A DNA stretch of 64,000 nucleotides from Polydactylus sextarius. Taxonomy: Eukaryota; Chordata; Actinopteri; Polynemidae. The position numbers were made by a program, and so were the translations under genes. The first letter of the stretch is position 1. Each line of letters opens with the position of its first letter. Below the pieces are notes generated by a model. It ran no database searches. It saw only the letters and a list, made by a program, of their open reading frames with translations, and was not told where the DNA came from. The stretch is from positions 6,046,501 through 6,110,500 of the forward strand of contig CM028915.1 of assembly GCA_016801845.1 (NCBI GenBank), given 5' to 3'. Below, piece after piece: positions 14,340 to 36,299 of this stretch.

Positions 14340-17300
14340 ACGTACAGTAAAATGGAGTGTATATTAATCTCTGTTGCCCTGTTGGAAGATCAATTAAACA
14401 AAGTAAGACAGTGAGAGAGGAGCTCTGTGGTCCTGAAGTTGTCCTCTCTCCTCTTATCTGTCTGTCTAACAATGTCAGAGTTGGAAAAAGAGAAACATCA
14501 TGATTTGGCCAAATCCTGTGACACGTGACTGTTCTTATCTGGTCTGATGTTAGATCTGGCCAATTGCAGCAGCGAATGATCAATTCCTGTCTGATAATTA
14601 ACATGGGAGCGATTTTGATAGGGTTACTCTGGAGATGTCAAACAGATGGCATAAATTACAGGAGATTCCAAAACAACAACCGCACCCAGTCCTTCACTTC
14701 TGTTCTCATTATGTCTCATTTTCACTTGAGTCATTGTTAATCACTCTACGGGTTCTGATGGCTCTCTTGATGACAGATGTATATATAAACGCTCAAACAC
14801 TATTTTAATATTGTACAACTTTCTTTTTCTTTATAGTGTTTTTAGGGTGGTAGAAGAAAAACAAGGAAAGTACAGTACACTACACTACAAGAGACCAGAA
14901 AGTGACCTTTAGACTGCTGTAACACTTGTGTTTATAGACTATTTCATCTCTGAGGTGCAGAGAGAATATCTGCTCATGTCTGTGAAACACATCTGTCTGA
15001 TAAAAATCTTTTTGATTTTTAACTTAAAAAAACAAAACAGATAAAAGTCTTATAATAAGTCTACGGCTAGCTTGGTGATGCTAGCATAGTACCAAAACAA
15101 CATAACTAATTACTTCCTGGATCACATCTAACATCTAGGATCAAGTCTGTAATTAATGTGGCTATCACACATCAAGGTCAGGGATGTGATAAAGCTGATA
15201 ACCAAGGCTGCACAGTCATTCCCAGGGATCATCAGAGCTATCAGGGCGAAGGTGAGTAAGCATTTCAATAATCAGAGATGGTAAAAAAAGACAAGATTGA
15301 AATGGGGCAGATATGATGATGTTCTTTGTTCTTTGATATGCTGATAGGTCACAGAGACCTGTCGAATTTTGTAACTTGACCCACACAATAAAATCTGTTA
15401 CACTCTGCAGAGCACGTTGTTCAAATCAAAAGGTAAAATCCTATGGTTTATGAGTGAACATATACCATAACGGAGTCTTTACACTACTGACATCTGAATA
15501 TGAACAAAGTTCAGTCATCTGAAAAGTGCCTAACTTTTTCTATTCACAGTGTTATGTTGTGCTGTGCTGATAATAAATTATTTTTTGTTTTGTGATTATT
15601 TTATTTCCACTCACTTATTTATGTTTATAGGTGCAGCTTGTTCTGGCATGAAGTTCTTTATGAGTTTCTGTCTACAAGGGTCAATTAAATTGTTTGTTTG
15701 TTTTTTTTTTTTTTTTTACATTAGCTACGATTCAGCAAGTGGGAAAACGACATCCTCAGACATCAGTATCAGTAAACAGTATTTTTGAGAAAATATCTAT
15801 TGGTGTTTCAGAATGAAGACAAGCCTTGCAAATAAAATATATGATATTCATGTAAAAATTCAGCCACTGTATGTCTTTTTACAAACTATATCAATGTCAG
15901 GCACATAAGAAAATTGGTCATTAAATGTATTCTGTGTTTCTGCATATAATCTACACATTCTATTCATAATATAATGTTGTGTTTTCATTGTAAAGACACA
16001 GATAAATGTGTAATATAAAACTCATGTGAGGGAAAGCTTTTGATGCACCTGAATGAACAAACAATTTGACAAGATTAATTAAAAAAAAAACCTCAACAAA
16101 GTTGAGATTTATAGTTTACAAGATAGTTTATACATTTATATACATTTGTCAAGATAAATTCTACTTTTCTGTTTTGTTGAACTCTATTTATTGGACAGAT
16201 TAAATTGAATAGAATTAGAACAAGGTTCATGAAACATGACATCAATTATAATATAAATAGTTGTACCAAGACCAGCTGTGACATTCTATTATTTTCATAC
16301 ATTATTCTTATTTTTAGCATTTGTATTATTATTATTATTATTTAGTATTTTAACTATTTGAAAGAGGTCATTTTTGCACAGCTTATATGTTAGTGCCTGT
16401 TTCCACTTGTTAGTAAAACTGTATTTTACATGAAATGCATTGTGCACTGGTATTGTTTAGCATTTAACTTTTACTCTTGCAAAGGATTACGTAAAGGATC
16501 AGAAAGAGTAATAACATCTTTCTGTGGCAAACTGCAAAGAAAAGAGATTTTTAAGCCTAATACAGTAAAACTACACTACTTTATCTAAAGAGAGAGTCCT
16601 GTCAATTACAAATATTGATAGTTCTGTGCTGCTTGTTAAAAAATATTCATTCTTATATGTATTATATATTTCCATGCATCAGTCAGGATTTAGATTATTG
16701 TCATTGTGTCTGTGCTGTGCGCACATGTCAAATCTATTAAGCTGTTGTTCTTTTGCAGTGTTGCAGCTCAAAATCCTCAGATTTACTATTTATACGAAAA
16801 AAAAAAAAATCTTTTACTGTCTTGTCTCCAGGGTACAGAGTGTTTCAAAAAGAACCTATCTAAACTATTTTTGCTGATTTTGACTCCAGATAAAACACAC
16901 TTTCCCCTCTTTATGACTGAGTTCTTATCAACCATTAGTTATTGTGCACGCAAGTGCAACAAGCTGCTTATCTTAACTCTCTGGACTCCGATATAGGTGA
17001 AGGGCAGCCTCTTCAGAAAAAGAAAAAGAAATCTTCCAGCTATCAGCTGGAAATCATTTAAAGATATAAACCCTTTGTGTGATGGAGATAGGAAGGTCTT
17101 CAGATATCTGCAGTTATCACCATGCTCTGTCCCTTAACAGGGTAGGTGACAACTCATCAATCAGATCAATGTTTAGATATGACGATCGCATATTCAACAT
17201 CTCAATCGTTCATGTGAAGCAGCTGATCTTCCCCCACAACAACACAAAATGTGATGACGAAACACGATACTTTTTTCTACACTGTTCTGGTACAAGCACG

Positions 17301-18080
17301 CTGCAACTGTTTAGGTATTATTCAAGTCCAAAAAAAGTTTTAAAAAGTCAGATAAAAGTCCACTTCTATTAACTCAGGTCTCATTCACAAACCAATCTCT
17401 CTCCGTGCTGCGTTTCTATTTGAGTTTCATCTCGACAGGTCACTAGATGAAGGGGTTTATTCATGAAACTCAAACATGAGAGGCTGATGTACGTGACGGG
17501 CAGTTAATATGACACAGACTGGCCCAGACATCAGAACTGGGGGTGAGCTGAAAAAAAAATTTTACTTCTGCTTTTATTCAGCTGAGATAGACAAACTTTG
17601 TCCTTTAAACTTTGAGCAAATAAAGGCATTTACACAGGTATACATGAAGCTCCAGCTTCCTTCTCTAGCATGATGGATAACTCACTTGGCAGCCTCTCAC
17701 TTGTAATAGTCACAAAAATGACTATTACTTCCTCCTGTTGGTGTGAGACAGTCCACTCCCTTTCTCTTAGACTCATTTGTCTGTGCTGGGTACAGTAACT
17801 TGTGGCATTTCTCAACATTCATGAACCATGTACGCAATGCTTATTGTCACTATGTAGGTATGTGGGCGTCAATAACCTGTGTCACTTCAGCCTGTGTGGT
17901 AGGAGCTTTGCTTCTCATTCATGTCTGTGAATAGATGATGAATGAATAACTAAATGTCGGGTTCGGGAAGTGGTGAAATTTCCAAAGAATCAGATCTGGG
18001 CAATAAAAACGGGGTAGCGCCTGTTAATACTGATTACGCCTGTTATTTTCCTGCTCTGATAAACATAATAACAGAAACCT
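14340..18080. other. Gene-poor interval upstream of npc1l1
   Basis: AT-rich sequence with no supported coding exon on either strand. It includes a short ATT repeat near 16325-16342. A splice-acceptor-like sequence (TGCTGTAG) ends 13 bases upstream of the npc1l1 ATG, so a non-coding first exon may lie in this interval; I cannot place it. Confidence 0.45.
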
Positions 18081-18109
18081 GATACTATGTTTGCTGAGCA
18101 AGAGACACT

Positions 18110-18816
18110 GCTTTTGCTCTCGGTGGAATGGTGCTACCAAACTTTTTGTTCTATTACTGGGCAACAAATATTAATAACTTGATCTACTGGCTTCAAAATG
18201 AGGATACCGAAACTCCTCCAACATGGTTAGTCATAGAGGCGAACTCCCTGTTACATCCATTCTTTTTTCCATCGCTATCCATACTAAAAATATAATTCTG
18301 GCAATTTAGATGCCATTTTGGATTACAGACACTTTCTGTGAATGCTCCACTCAAGGCAAATCATGCCTTTCCCTCCATCTATATGACATTTTTTTTCTGT
18401 TTGGGCCAGGCCGGGCATAAAGACTGAAAGACCTATATGTAGACGCTTAGATTAAAAATGCACTTTAGTTCCTTAAACTGGGAAAAATCAGGCTGACCTA
18501 GTCTGGTAAGGGTAACACATTTGAAAGGACCTGGAATCCTTTTTTGACTGATGTCAACAACATAGATTATCAAGATTTCTTTGGACTGAGCTCTAAAAAT
18601 ATTCATTTAGGTATTTTCAGTAATGTTTTATTACTGTTATTAATATCTGTGTTATTACTGGCTCTTTAATTCTGTTTTTCTCTTTACTTAAGTTGGAGGG
18701 AGTATGTGCCTGGGGTGGGCTTGGGGATGTCCGTCTGTTCTTGGACTTTCAAAATTGTTATGCACTTAAAATATTTGTAATTCATAAAGGTTATAAATAA
18801 AGTTGGAAAAAAAAAG
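18110..18816 (+). mobile_element. 5'-truncated L1-like LINE, 3' end of ORF2 plus 3'UTR
   Basis: From about 18112 the + strand reads GGMVLPNFLFYYWA then INNLIYWLQ and PPTWLVIEANSL. This resembles the (A)LPNF-LYYWAA---W segment near the end of L1-type ORF2 proteins in fish. The frame then breaks with stops and shifts. The element ends with AATAAAGTTGG followed by an A-run (18797-18815), the usual tail of these retroposons. It is a dead, 5'-truncated copy; the left edge is approximate. Confidence 0.65.
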
Positions 18817-19060
18817 AGACACCCCTTTCAGATACTCTTATCAGATGGTGTTGGCAACAATAATACGCTCACAGCCTCAACATTAATGTATCCAGCTTCA
18901 TACAAGCTGTTTATGTAACTTATTGACTTATTGTGATTTTTTGCACCATGTCCTGTCAACACCACACTATTACTATTGAATGGAGGTAGTGAGACACACT
19001 GACATTGTCACACCTCTATGACAGAAGTTAGAGACTATATGTGTCTGAATAACACAATGT

Positions 19061-20654
19061 GTTTTGTTTTTTTTGTTTTGTTTTTTTTTAGGGAATCATG
19101 AATTTATTCCAGAAAAAGTCAACAAATCCAGGACAAAAACATTTTTCTATCCCCTAGTAAAAATACATTAATGCGAGAAATAAAGTAAAACACATGGCTC
19201 ATTTGAAGAGTTTGGACATTTTAGTACTAAAACGTAATTCAAAAGTACAAATAAAAAGGTAAAAAAAAAAAAAAAAAAAAAAAAAAACATGCAACAGTTT
19301 TCAAAGTTCAAAAGTAACGGTCTCTACCTGAACTTTAAAATACAGTAAGTATGAAAAGGAAAAAAATAAAATAAAATAAAAATAAAGACATGATTCAAAA
19401 TCTGCGCTGTTTGTTAGGTCCATAGTCTCCGGGTCCAGGGAGGCCTCTGGGGAAGCCACCCTGTCCTCCACCAGGCATGTTGTTGTTTCCTGGCCCTGCC
19501 ATCACTGGAGTATTCTCAGCAGCCATGCCCATGTGCATTCTCATGTCCTGCTCTCTATTTTCAGGGAAGTTGCCCCTGAATCCCTCCTGCTGCCTCTTCA
19601 TCATCTCCTCATTGCGCATCCTCATCTCCTCCTCTCTCCTCCGGCGTTCCTCCTCCTGCCGGAGCTCGGCCTGTTTCCTCTTCTGCACCTCCTGACTGTG
19701 GAGCTCCTCCATCCTCCGCAGCTCTTCCTGTCGCCTCAGCAGGTCCTGTCTCATCAGCATCACCTGGTGTTCGTGTCTGGCCGCTTCCATCTCGGCCTCC
19801 AGCTTCTCCTGAGCCTCTTTTATGTTGCGGTCCACCATTTCGTACTGCTGCTTCTCCATCTCCATCAGGGCCTTCCAGCGCATTGCATACTCGTACTCAA
19901 AGGAGCCCGGCTGAGCGAACCGAGGCGGCTGTTCACGTTCTTTGTGATACTGCTGGTTTTTGTTTATGAGCTTTTCTGACAGTCCCTCCTCTTCATCAAA
20001 CTGTTCCATGGGCTCCACTGTAATAGGGCGAGGAAAAGCTGTGAGAAGATAAGCACCATCACCGCACTTATCCAGTGCTTTTCTTGCAGCAGGCTTTGAG
20101 GTGTACTCCACTATCCCCTTCCCAGTGGGTCTCCCTCGGTCATCCACAATGACCACAGCTCTTTCTATCTGACCAAACACGGCGAAAGCCTCCTCCAGGA
20201 GCTCGTTGGAAACAAACTCTGGCAGATTCTTGACAGATAAAGCAGCACCGTGTGTTGCAAATCTCACCCTTATGGGCCTGCCTCTGAAGAGAGTATCATC
20301 CAGCTCAGCTCTGGCGATCTCTGCTATGATTCTGGTCTCAAGTCGGATGAAGCCGAAACCTCTTTCCTTGTTGACGAAGATTTCGCTGGCTTTACCGTAC
20401 TTGCAGAACAGCTTCTCGATGTCCTCCTCGGTAACTCCGGTCGGGAGGTTTCCTACAAACAGCCTGCTGCGCTGGGTGAAGGTTTTCTCACCGGGCTTCC
20501 TGAAGCTGTGCAGGTCCAGAGTTAAGGCCTCATTGGGATTGGTCTGTTCGCTGGGCTCCGGCTGCTGGCCGTTGGTGTTTGTTCCTCCGGGTTTTTTCTG
20601 GTCTCCCGGGCGGTTGGGGCCGTGGTTCTGCTGGGGGCCTCTGTTTCCTTGCAT
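19061..20654 (-). other. nono: nono transcript body: single-exon CDS, 3'UTR, AATAAA and A-tract
   Basis: Downstream of the nono stop at 19395, the minus strand has about 290 bases of 3'UTR. This is followed by AATAAA (TTTATT on + at 19103-19108) and then, after about 13 bases, an A-rich tract with scattered C (19089-19061). An ORF without introns ending in AATAAA plus an A-tract is the layout expected of a reverse-transcribed mRNA copy. A second homopolymer (A on +, 19260-19287) lies inside the 3'UTR as a U-run of the transcript. Confidence 0.6.
19395..20654 (-). CDS. nono: NONO / p54nrb DBHS RNA-binding protein, intronless coding region
   Basis: NONO is a nuclear DBHS-family protein of paraspeckles acting in splicing, transcription and DNA repair, as a dimer with SFPQ or PSPC1. 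One open frame of 419 codons starts at the ATG at 20654 (MQGNRGPQQ), which follows a good acceptor (TTCTATTGCAG). Domains: low-complexity N-terminus (1-50); RRM1 with RLFVGNLP and GFGFIRL (about 60-130); RRM2 with [19 protein letters not shown] (about 135-210); the NOPS segment with [21 protein letters not shown] (about 225-260); then a long charged coiled coil rich in [12 protein letters not shown] and [11 protein letters not shown]. The C-terminus ends GPNKQRRF, like the family's basic tail. It is closer to NONO than to SFPQ or PSPC1. Vertebrate nono is normally a multi-exon gene, so the absence of introns is notable. The frame is fully intact. Confidence 0.9.
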   Translation of the reverse strand: MQGNRGPQQNHGPNRPGDQKKPGGTNTNGQQPEPSEQTNPNEALTLDLHSFRKPGEKTFTQRSRLFVGNLPTGVTEEDIEKLFCKYGKASEIFVNKERGFGFIRLETRIIAEIARAELDDTLFRGRPIRVRFATHGAALSVKNLPEFVSNELLEEAFAVFGQIERAVVIVDDRGRPTGKGIVEYTSKPAARKALDKCGDGAYLLTAFPRPITVEPMEQFDEEEGLSEKLINKNQQYHKEREQPPRFAQPGSFEYEYAMRWKALMEMEKQQYEMVDRNIKEAQEKLEAEMEAARHEHQVMLMRQDLLRRQEELRRMEELHSQEVQKRKQAELRQEEERRRREEEMRMRNEEMMKRQQEGFRGNFPENREQDMRMHMGMAAENTPVMAGPGNNNMPGGGQGGFPRGLPGPGDYGPNKQRRF

Positions 20655-20790
20655 CTTCTGCAATAGAATTTAAACCCAGGCTAATAAATCGCCTAATAAA
20701 AAGACGTACACTCTTTACTGATAGTGGCGCACAAAGAGCTACGAAAATGGCGAGGCTGCGTGCTACCGCGATGCTATTGTGACTTCATCT
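20655..20790 (-). promoter_or_regulatory. nono: nono 5'UTR with candidate short intron and YY1-like motif
   Basis: On the minus strand a donor-like ATCA/GTAAAG at 20718 and an acceptor TTGCAG ending at 20658 would define a 61-base 5'UTR intron just before the ATG. This is short even for fish. Upstream, CGCCATTTT (AAAATGGCG on +, 20743-20751) resembles a YY1 site, common just downstream of start sites in housekeeping promoters. The splice reading is inference. Confidence 0.4.
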
Positions 20791-21130
20791 CCGTGCGACG
20801 CATGGATATAAATGGTGACGTAATCTCTGTGCGCCGGTCCTAGGAAAAAAACAACAAAATCTAAGACGTGTCCTCTATTTTTAAAAAGAAAAAAGTGTTA
20901 TGCTATGTATGCTTATTTTGCATTATTATCTATTTAAGTCCTAAGTAGGTCCTTGTCGTCAAGGTTTGTGATAAGTTATGTTTTCTTTGGTAGATTCTCC
21001 AACAATCATTTTATCTCGCGAGAATACGAAAGCGTCTTGAAAAAAATCGGCGATGTTGAGCGGGTGATTTCGCGGGAATTGTTGCGTTCCCTCGCCGACA
21101 AGGAATAAAATAAAACATAACTGTAAAACC
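20790..21130. promoter_or_regulatory. Divergent promoter between nono and pold2
   Basis: The two genes diverge across a few hundred bases. Motifs seen directly: TGACGTAA (CRE/ATF-like) at 20816-20823; the palindrome TCTCGCGAGA at 21014-21023, a known element of TATA-less, often bidirectional promoters; and TTTCGCGGGAA at 21068-21078, close to the E2F consensus. An E2F site suits pold2, a replication gene. No TATA box is evident. Activity in both directions is inferred. Confidence 0.6.
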
Positions 21131-21378
21131 CGATTTAAGACGAGCAACAGCTGGAGTCAAGCTTTTTTTCATCAAGGTAAGGTCGTCAAAGTTGTTTCGA
21201 AAGCGATAATCTCCTCAGTAGACATGTTTTGAATGAGCATGGGCAGGCACCAACAAGCACCCAGTAACTCCAGGCTAAAACCTGGTCTTGCTAACTTGGT
21301 ATATTATTGTGCATGGCAATTATTACAGAGAGGTCATATTTCTATTCTCCTCTCCTCTGTATCTGCTTCAGATCAGTC

Positions 21379-23820
21379 ATGTTCTCCGACCTGAGCGCCC
21401 AGAAGGAGGGCTCCTCTCTCCTCAGCCGGCCAGCCTCTGAGGACCAGGGGCCGGTGTTTGAGAGGATGTCGCTGGACTACAGTTCCTGCTCCGATCACTT
21501 CAGTGTTGGGGAGAGAAGCTTCAGTCGTCAGTATGCTCATATTTATGCAGCACGACTCATGCAGATGAGGCCCCTACTGTCAGAGAGAGCCCAGCAGAAG
21601 TGGGGTAAGAACAGGACATTTTTAACCTACATGTAGGAATCCCTTCTGATACATTTTGACTTATTCTTTGTTTTTTTGTTTCATCTTTTTGTCTTTTTCT
21701 GTGTCTGCTAGGATCAGATGTGCTTATCAGGAAACTGTGTGATCTACAGACGGGGGAGCAGTGTTGCATTGTGGGCACCTTGTTCAAGCGCATGGAGTTG
21801 CAGCCGTCTATTCTGAAAGAGATCAGTGAGGAGGTTAGCAGACACGTTTAATTCACCACATGATCCATCTGCATACAATGCAATGTACAATGAAATTTCC
21901 TCTCTGGGGACTATAATGAACTATTTTGTGTTTTCATTTCCCCCTCAGCACAATCTACTGCCTCAACCAGCTCGAGCCAAATACATCAGTGAAGCAGATG
22001 AGCTGATTCTGGAAGATGAGCTCCAGAGGATCAAACTAGAGGGCAAAATTGACAGAGACAAGTGTGTTACAGGTCAGATTTTTTAGAATAATAATCACAT
22101 AATAATCACATTAGCTGTGAGCATGTCTCTTGTATTTCATAGTATTTTCTTTTTTCTCTCTTTCAGGTAGTATTGTTGCTATATATGGAGCTGAGAGGAA
22201 TGATGGGAAGTTCACAGTTGAGGACTTTTGCACAGCTGATCTCCCTTCCCAAACAGTAAGACCTGCACTCAGCTCAGACAGGTGAAAACACACACACACT
22301 TACCTACATGACTTAAATCTCAGCCTTCTGTGATAATAGATTCTAATGACCTTGTCTGTCTTCATTTAGGTTTGTGCTCCTGGCTTCAGGACTTGGTCTT
22401 GGTAGCGTTAATGCTGACAGCATGCTGGGGCTACAGTTGCTAGTTGACATGGTAACCGGTCAGCTTGGTGACCAGGGTGAGCAGAGTGGTGCAGCAACAA
22501 TTTCCAGAGTCCTCTTGGCTGGAAACCTCCTGAGTCAAAGCACCCAGGACAAGGACGCATCAACAAAGGTGATTGGAACTCATTTAACTTTGACAAACAT
22601 TAGATGGCATCTGTAGTGTTGCTGTTTCAATAACAAAGATAGCATTGATTGGATTTTTATTTTACCCTCCATCTCTTTTCAGGCCAAGTACCTCACTAAG
22701 AAAACTCAGGCTGGAAGTGTGGATGCCATTCGTCTACTCGATGAACTGCTGCTTCAGCTGGTGGTGAGTCTAAATCTGCTCTATCAGACTGTCTGTGTGT
22801 ATGTACTTACACTCAGTTCAGTTGAAGGTTTTATGTTATGACAGAAAATTGACTTTATTTGTAAGTTCAGAATAACCTAATGATATTATTTTATGTTATG
22901 TACTGTTGCTTCATGCTCTTCTAGGCATCTGTTCCAGTGGATGTCATGCCAGGCCAATATGACCCCACAAACTACACCCTCCCACAGCAACCTCTCCACC
23001 GCTGCATGTTTCCACTATCCTCAGTCTACCCCACACTGCAGCTGGCATCCAATCCATACCAGGCCAATGTTGATGGAGTGAGGTGAGCCAGTACAGCACA
23101 AATGCACTCTTTTGCATCTTGCATTTAACTTTAAAGTGAATGAGCAGTTATGTTTCTGACTTTTTTGTTTGATGTTTCCACTAAGGTTCCTGGGCACTGC
23201 AGGCCAGAACATCTGTGACATTCAAAGGTACAGCAGCATGGACAGTCACCTTGAAATACTGGAGGAAACACTACGACTCAGACATCTCGCCCCCACGGCA
23301 CCCGATACTCTCGGTTAGTTGTTCGAGTTGATGCAGAGTAAAATAGGGACCGTATGGCTGATATTTATTTAAAATTTTCACCCTTTTTTTTATTTGTACA
23401 ATTTGTATCAGGTTGTTACCCATTTTACCAAAAAGACCCTTTTATCTTGGAAGAGTGTCCTCATGTCTACTTCAGTGGCAACGCCCCAAGATTTGAGTCC
23501 AAGCTCATCAAAGGTCAGTATGTGATGTGATTGTGGTCTTTCTTTACCCTTCAAATGGACAAAAAACACTTACACTTTTTCTGTCACATTCCTTTTTAAC
23601 TATTCCTCTCTGACACTATTTGTCAGTATGCTAAGTATATCTTGTTGTGCTCCTGCCAGGCACTGACGGTCAGGAAGTCCTTTTGGTCACTGTTCCAGAG
23701 TTCAGCAGCACCCAAACGGCATGCCTGGTTAATTTACGCACTCTTGAATGCGAGCCAGTCAGCTTCTCTGCCTTCTCTGCTGATGATGATGAAGAAAGTG
23801 AGATGAACATCAGTCACTGA
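21379..23820 (+). CDS. pold2: DNA polymerase delta subunit 2 (p50), complete
   Basis: POLD2 is the B-subunit of DNA polymerase delta, linking the catalytic subunit to the other accessory subunits during lagging-strand synthesis and repair. Ten coding exons join exactly in frame to 471 residues, near the human 469: 21379-21604, 21712-21833, 21949-22072, 22167-22281, 22370-22568, 22683-22763, 22925-23082, 23186-23313, 23412-23513, 23660-23820. Diagnostic stretches are [76 protein letters not shown] and [14 protein letters not shown]. These belong to the inactive phosphoesterase (calcineurin-like) fold of B-subunits. A non-coding first exon probably ends at 21177 (CATCAAG/GTAAGG). AATAAA lies at 24095-24100. 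Confidence 0.96.
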
Positions 23821-24094
23821 GGACCCATATCCACACACGGAGCAACATGCAGCTCTAATGGACACAACTCATGTTTATTCAGACTCTAGTTTTCTTCACT
23901 GGAAACTAATTAAGTCTACGTGGATTTACCAATTACTCTCCTTATTATCAAGGTCAATGGATTTCTGTCTTATTATCATGTGTAGAGGTTGAGTTTTTTT
24001 TTTTTTCATACAAAGCTCTAAGATGTAAATGGCACTGATCCCAGTATTCTACCTTTAAAACCGACATGTATGTTCACAGATGAGCTGGGGAAAA

Positions 24095-24145
24095 AATAAA
24101 TGAAAAGAACACATATGTTTTGTATCAACAAGCCTTTATTTGAAA
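24095..24145. terminator. Facing polyadenylation signals of pold2 and aebp1
   Basis: AATAAA for pold2 at 24095-24100 on + is followed about 35 bases later by TTTATT (AATAAA on the minus strand, about 24136-24141) for aebp1. The 3' ends of the two convergent transcripts therefore abut or overlap. Confidence 0.65.
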
Positions 24146-24667
24146 AATAACTCTCCTACCCCACCTGTGTCTGAGGACACATGACAAGACTCTTCTTTCC
24201 CTTCTCTGACTCTGTTAACTGCTGATAAATGCTGTTACAGACCTTAAGTGACTTTTCATACTGTAAAAAATATGTCAGCAATGGTTGAAAACAGTGTAAA
24301 TAATTAAGATGTGGTGAAGTTAAAAAAACGTCTTGACTTTTTTTAAATATCCACCAACAATAAACATGACTTCATAAAAGAAGAGACTGAATGAGTTGAG
24401 AAAAAGACAGTGTTGTGTCAAACTAAAACAATAACATTAGTTAACAGGGGCAGTTTCTGTGAAGAGGCATTGTTTCAAGTGTTAATAGATACACTATCTT
24501 TATACAATTAATGTAGTTAATGTTCTGTACATTCCCATTGTTTATATGCCGTACAAAGGCAGACTCCTGTTTTATTCTCCATCACCCTGCCCGAAGTATA
24601 ACAACGCAATGAGAACTACAAGTAGAAGAGGATGTTTGTTTACAGAAATAGGTTGTGTGCGTTTGGT

Positions 24668-35816
<11,149 letters not shown>

Positions 35817-35935
35817 ACCTGCTGCTCTTCCAACTGCACAATCCTTTGGTTTTGAAATTCTTACTTTTCTATCTCAGGCGTCCAGTGCTCAATCCAATTT
35901 GTCTATCCTCCACAAGATTTTTTTATATCACCCTT
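35817..35935 (-). promoter_or_regulatory. aebp1: aebp1 5'UTR and candidate TATA box
   Basis: Reading the minus strand, GATATAAAAAAA (about 35929-35917) sits about 100 bases upstream of the ATG at 35816. A start site about 30 bases downstream would give an 80-base 5'UTR. A (GA)n run lies further upstream at 36108-36148. Confidence 0.45.
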
Positions 35936-36105
35936 TCTTCCACTGTGTCCTTTCCATGTGATCCACACTTATAGTCCAGGAGGGAAGTCTCTGCGGCTCC
36001 ACACGTCCCCACAGCCACAGTGTCAACCAGGCTCAGACTGGGCTAGACAGAGATGGAGTGGGAGGGGGGTAAAGATAGGCAGGGGGGAAGGGAGGTGGGT
36101 TATAG

Positions 36106-36107
<2 letters not shown>

Positions 36108-36148
<41 letters not shown>
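36108..36148. repeat. (GA)n microsatellite upstream of aebp1
   Basis: About 20 GA units visible on the + strand, 180-330 bases upstream of the probable aebp1 start. Confidence 0.95.
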
Positions 36149-36150
<2 letters not shown>

Positions 36151-36299
36151 CAGAGCAAAGCAGCAATCCAGTCCAATGAGTAGACTGGGTTCCTAATTGC
36201 CCTGCAGCTATGGTCAGCTGAAAAAATAGCGTAAGGCCAAAGGATCCCCTTCACCTGGCTGACGAGTCAGAACAGGTGCAGGGCTCAGACAGGAGATCG

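Noticed and set aside
19477..19979. Open frames on the + strand opposite nono
   Set aside because: Antisense shadows of a coiled-coil-coding region; no recognisable domain.
20655..20663. Upstream non-ATG start for nono at 20663
   Set aside because: The codon there is TTG within a splice-acceptor-like sequence. The ATG at 20654 gives MQGNRG, which I recall as the fish NONO N-terminus.
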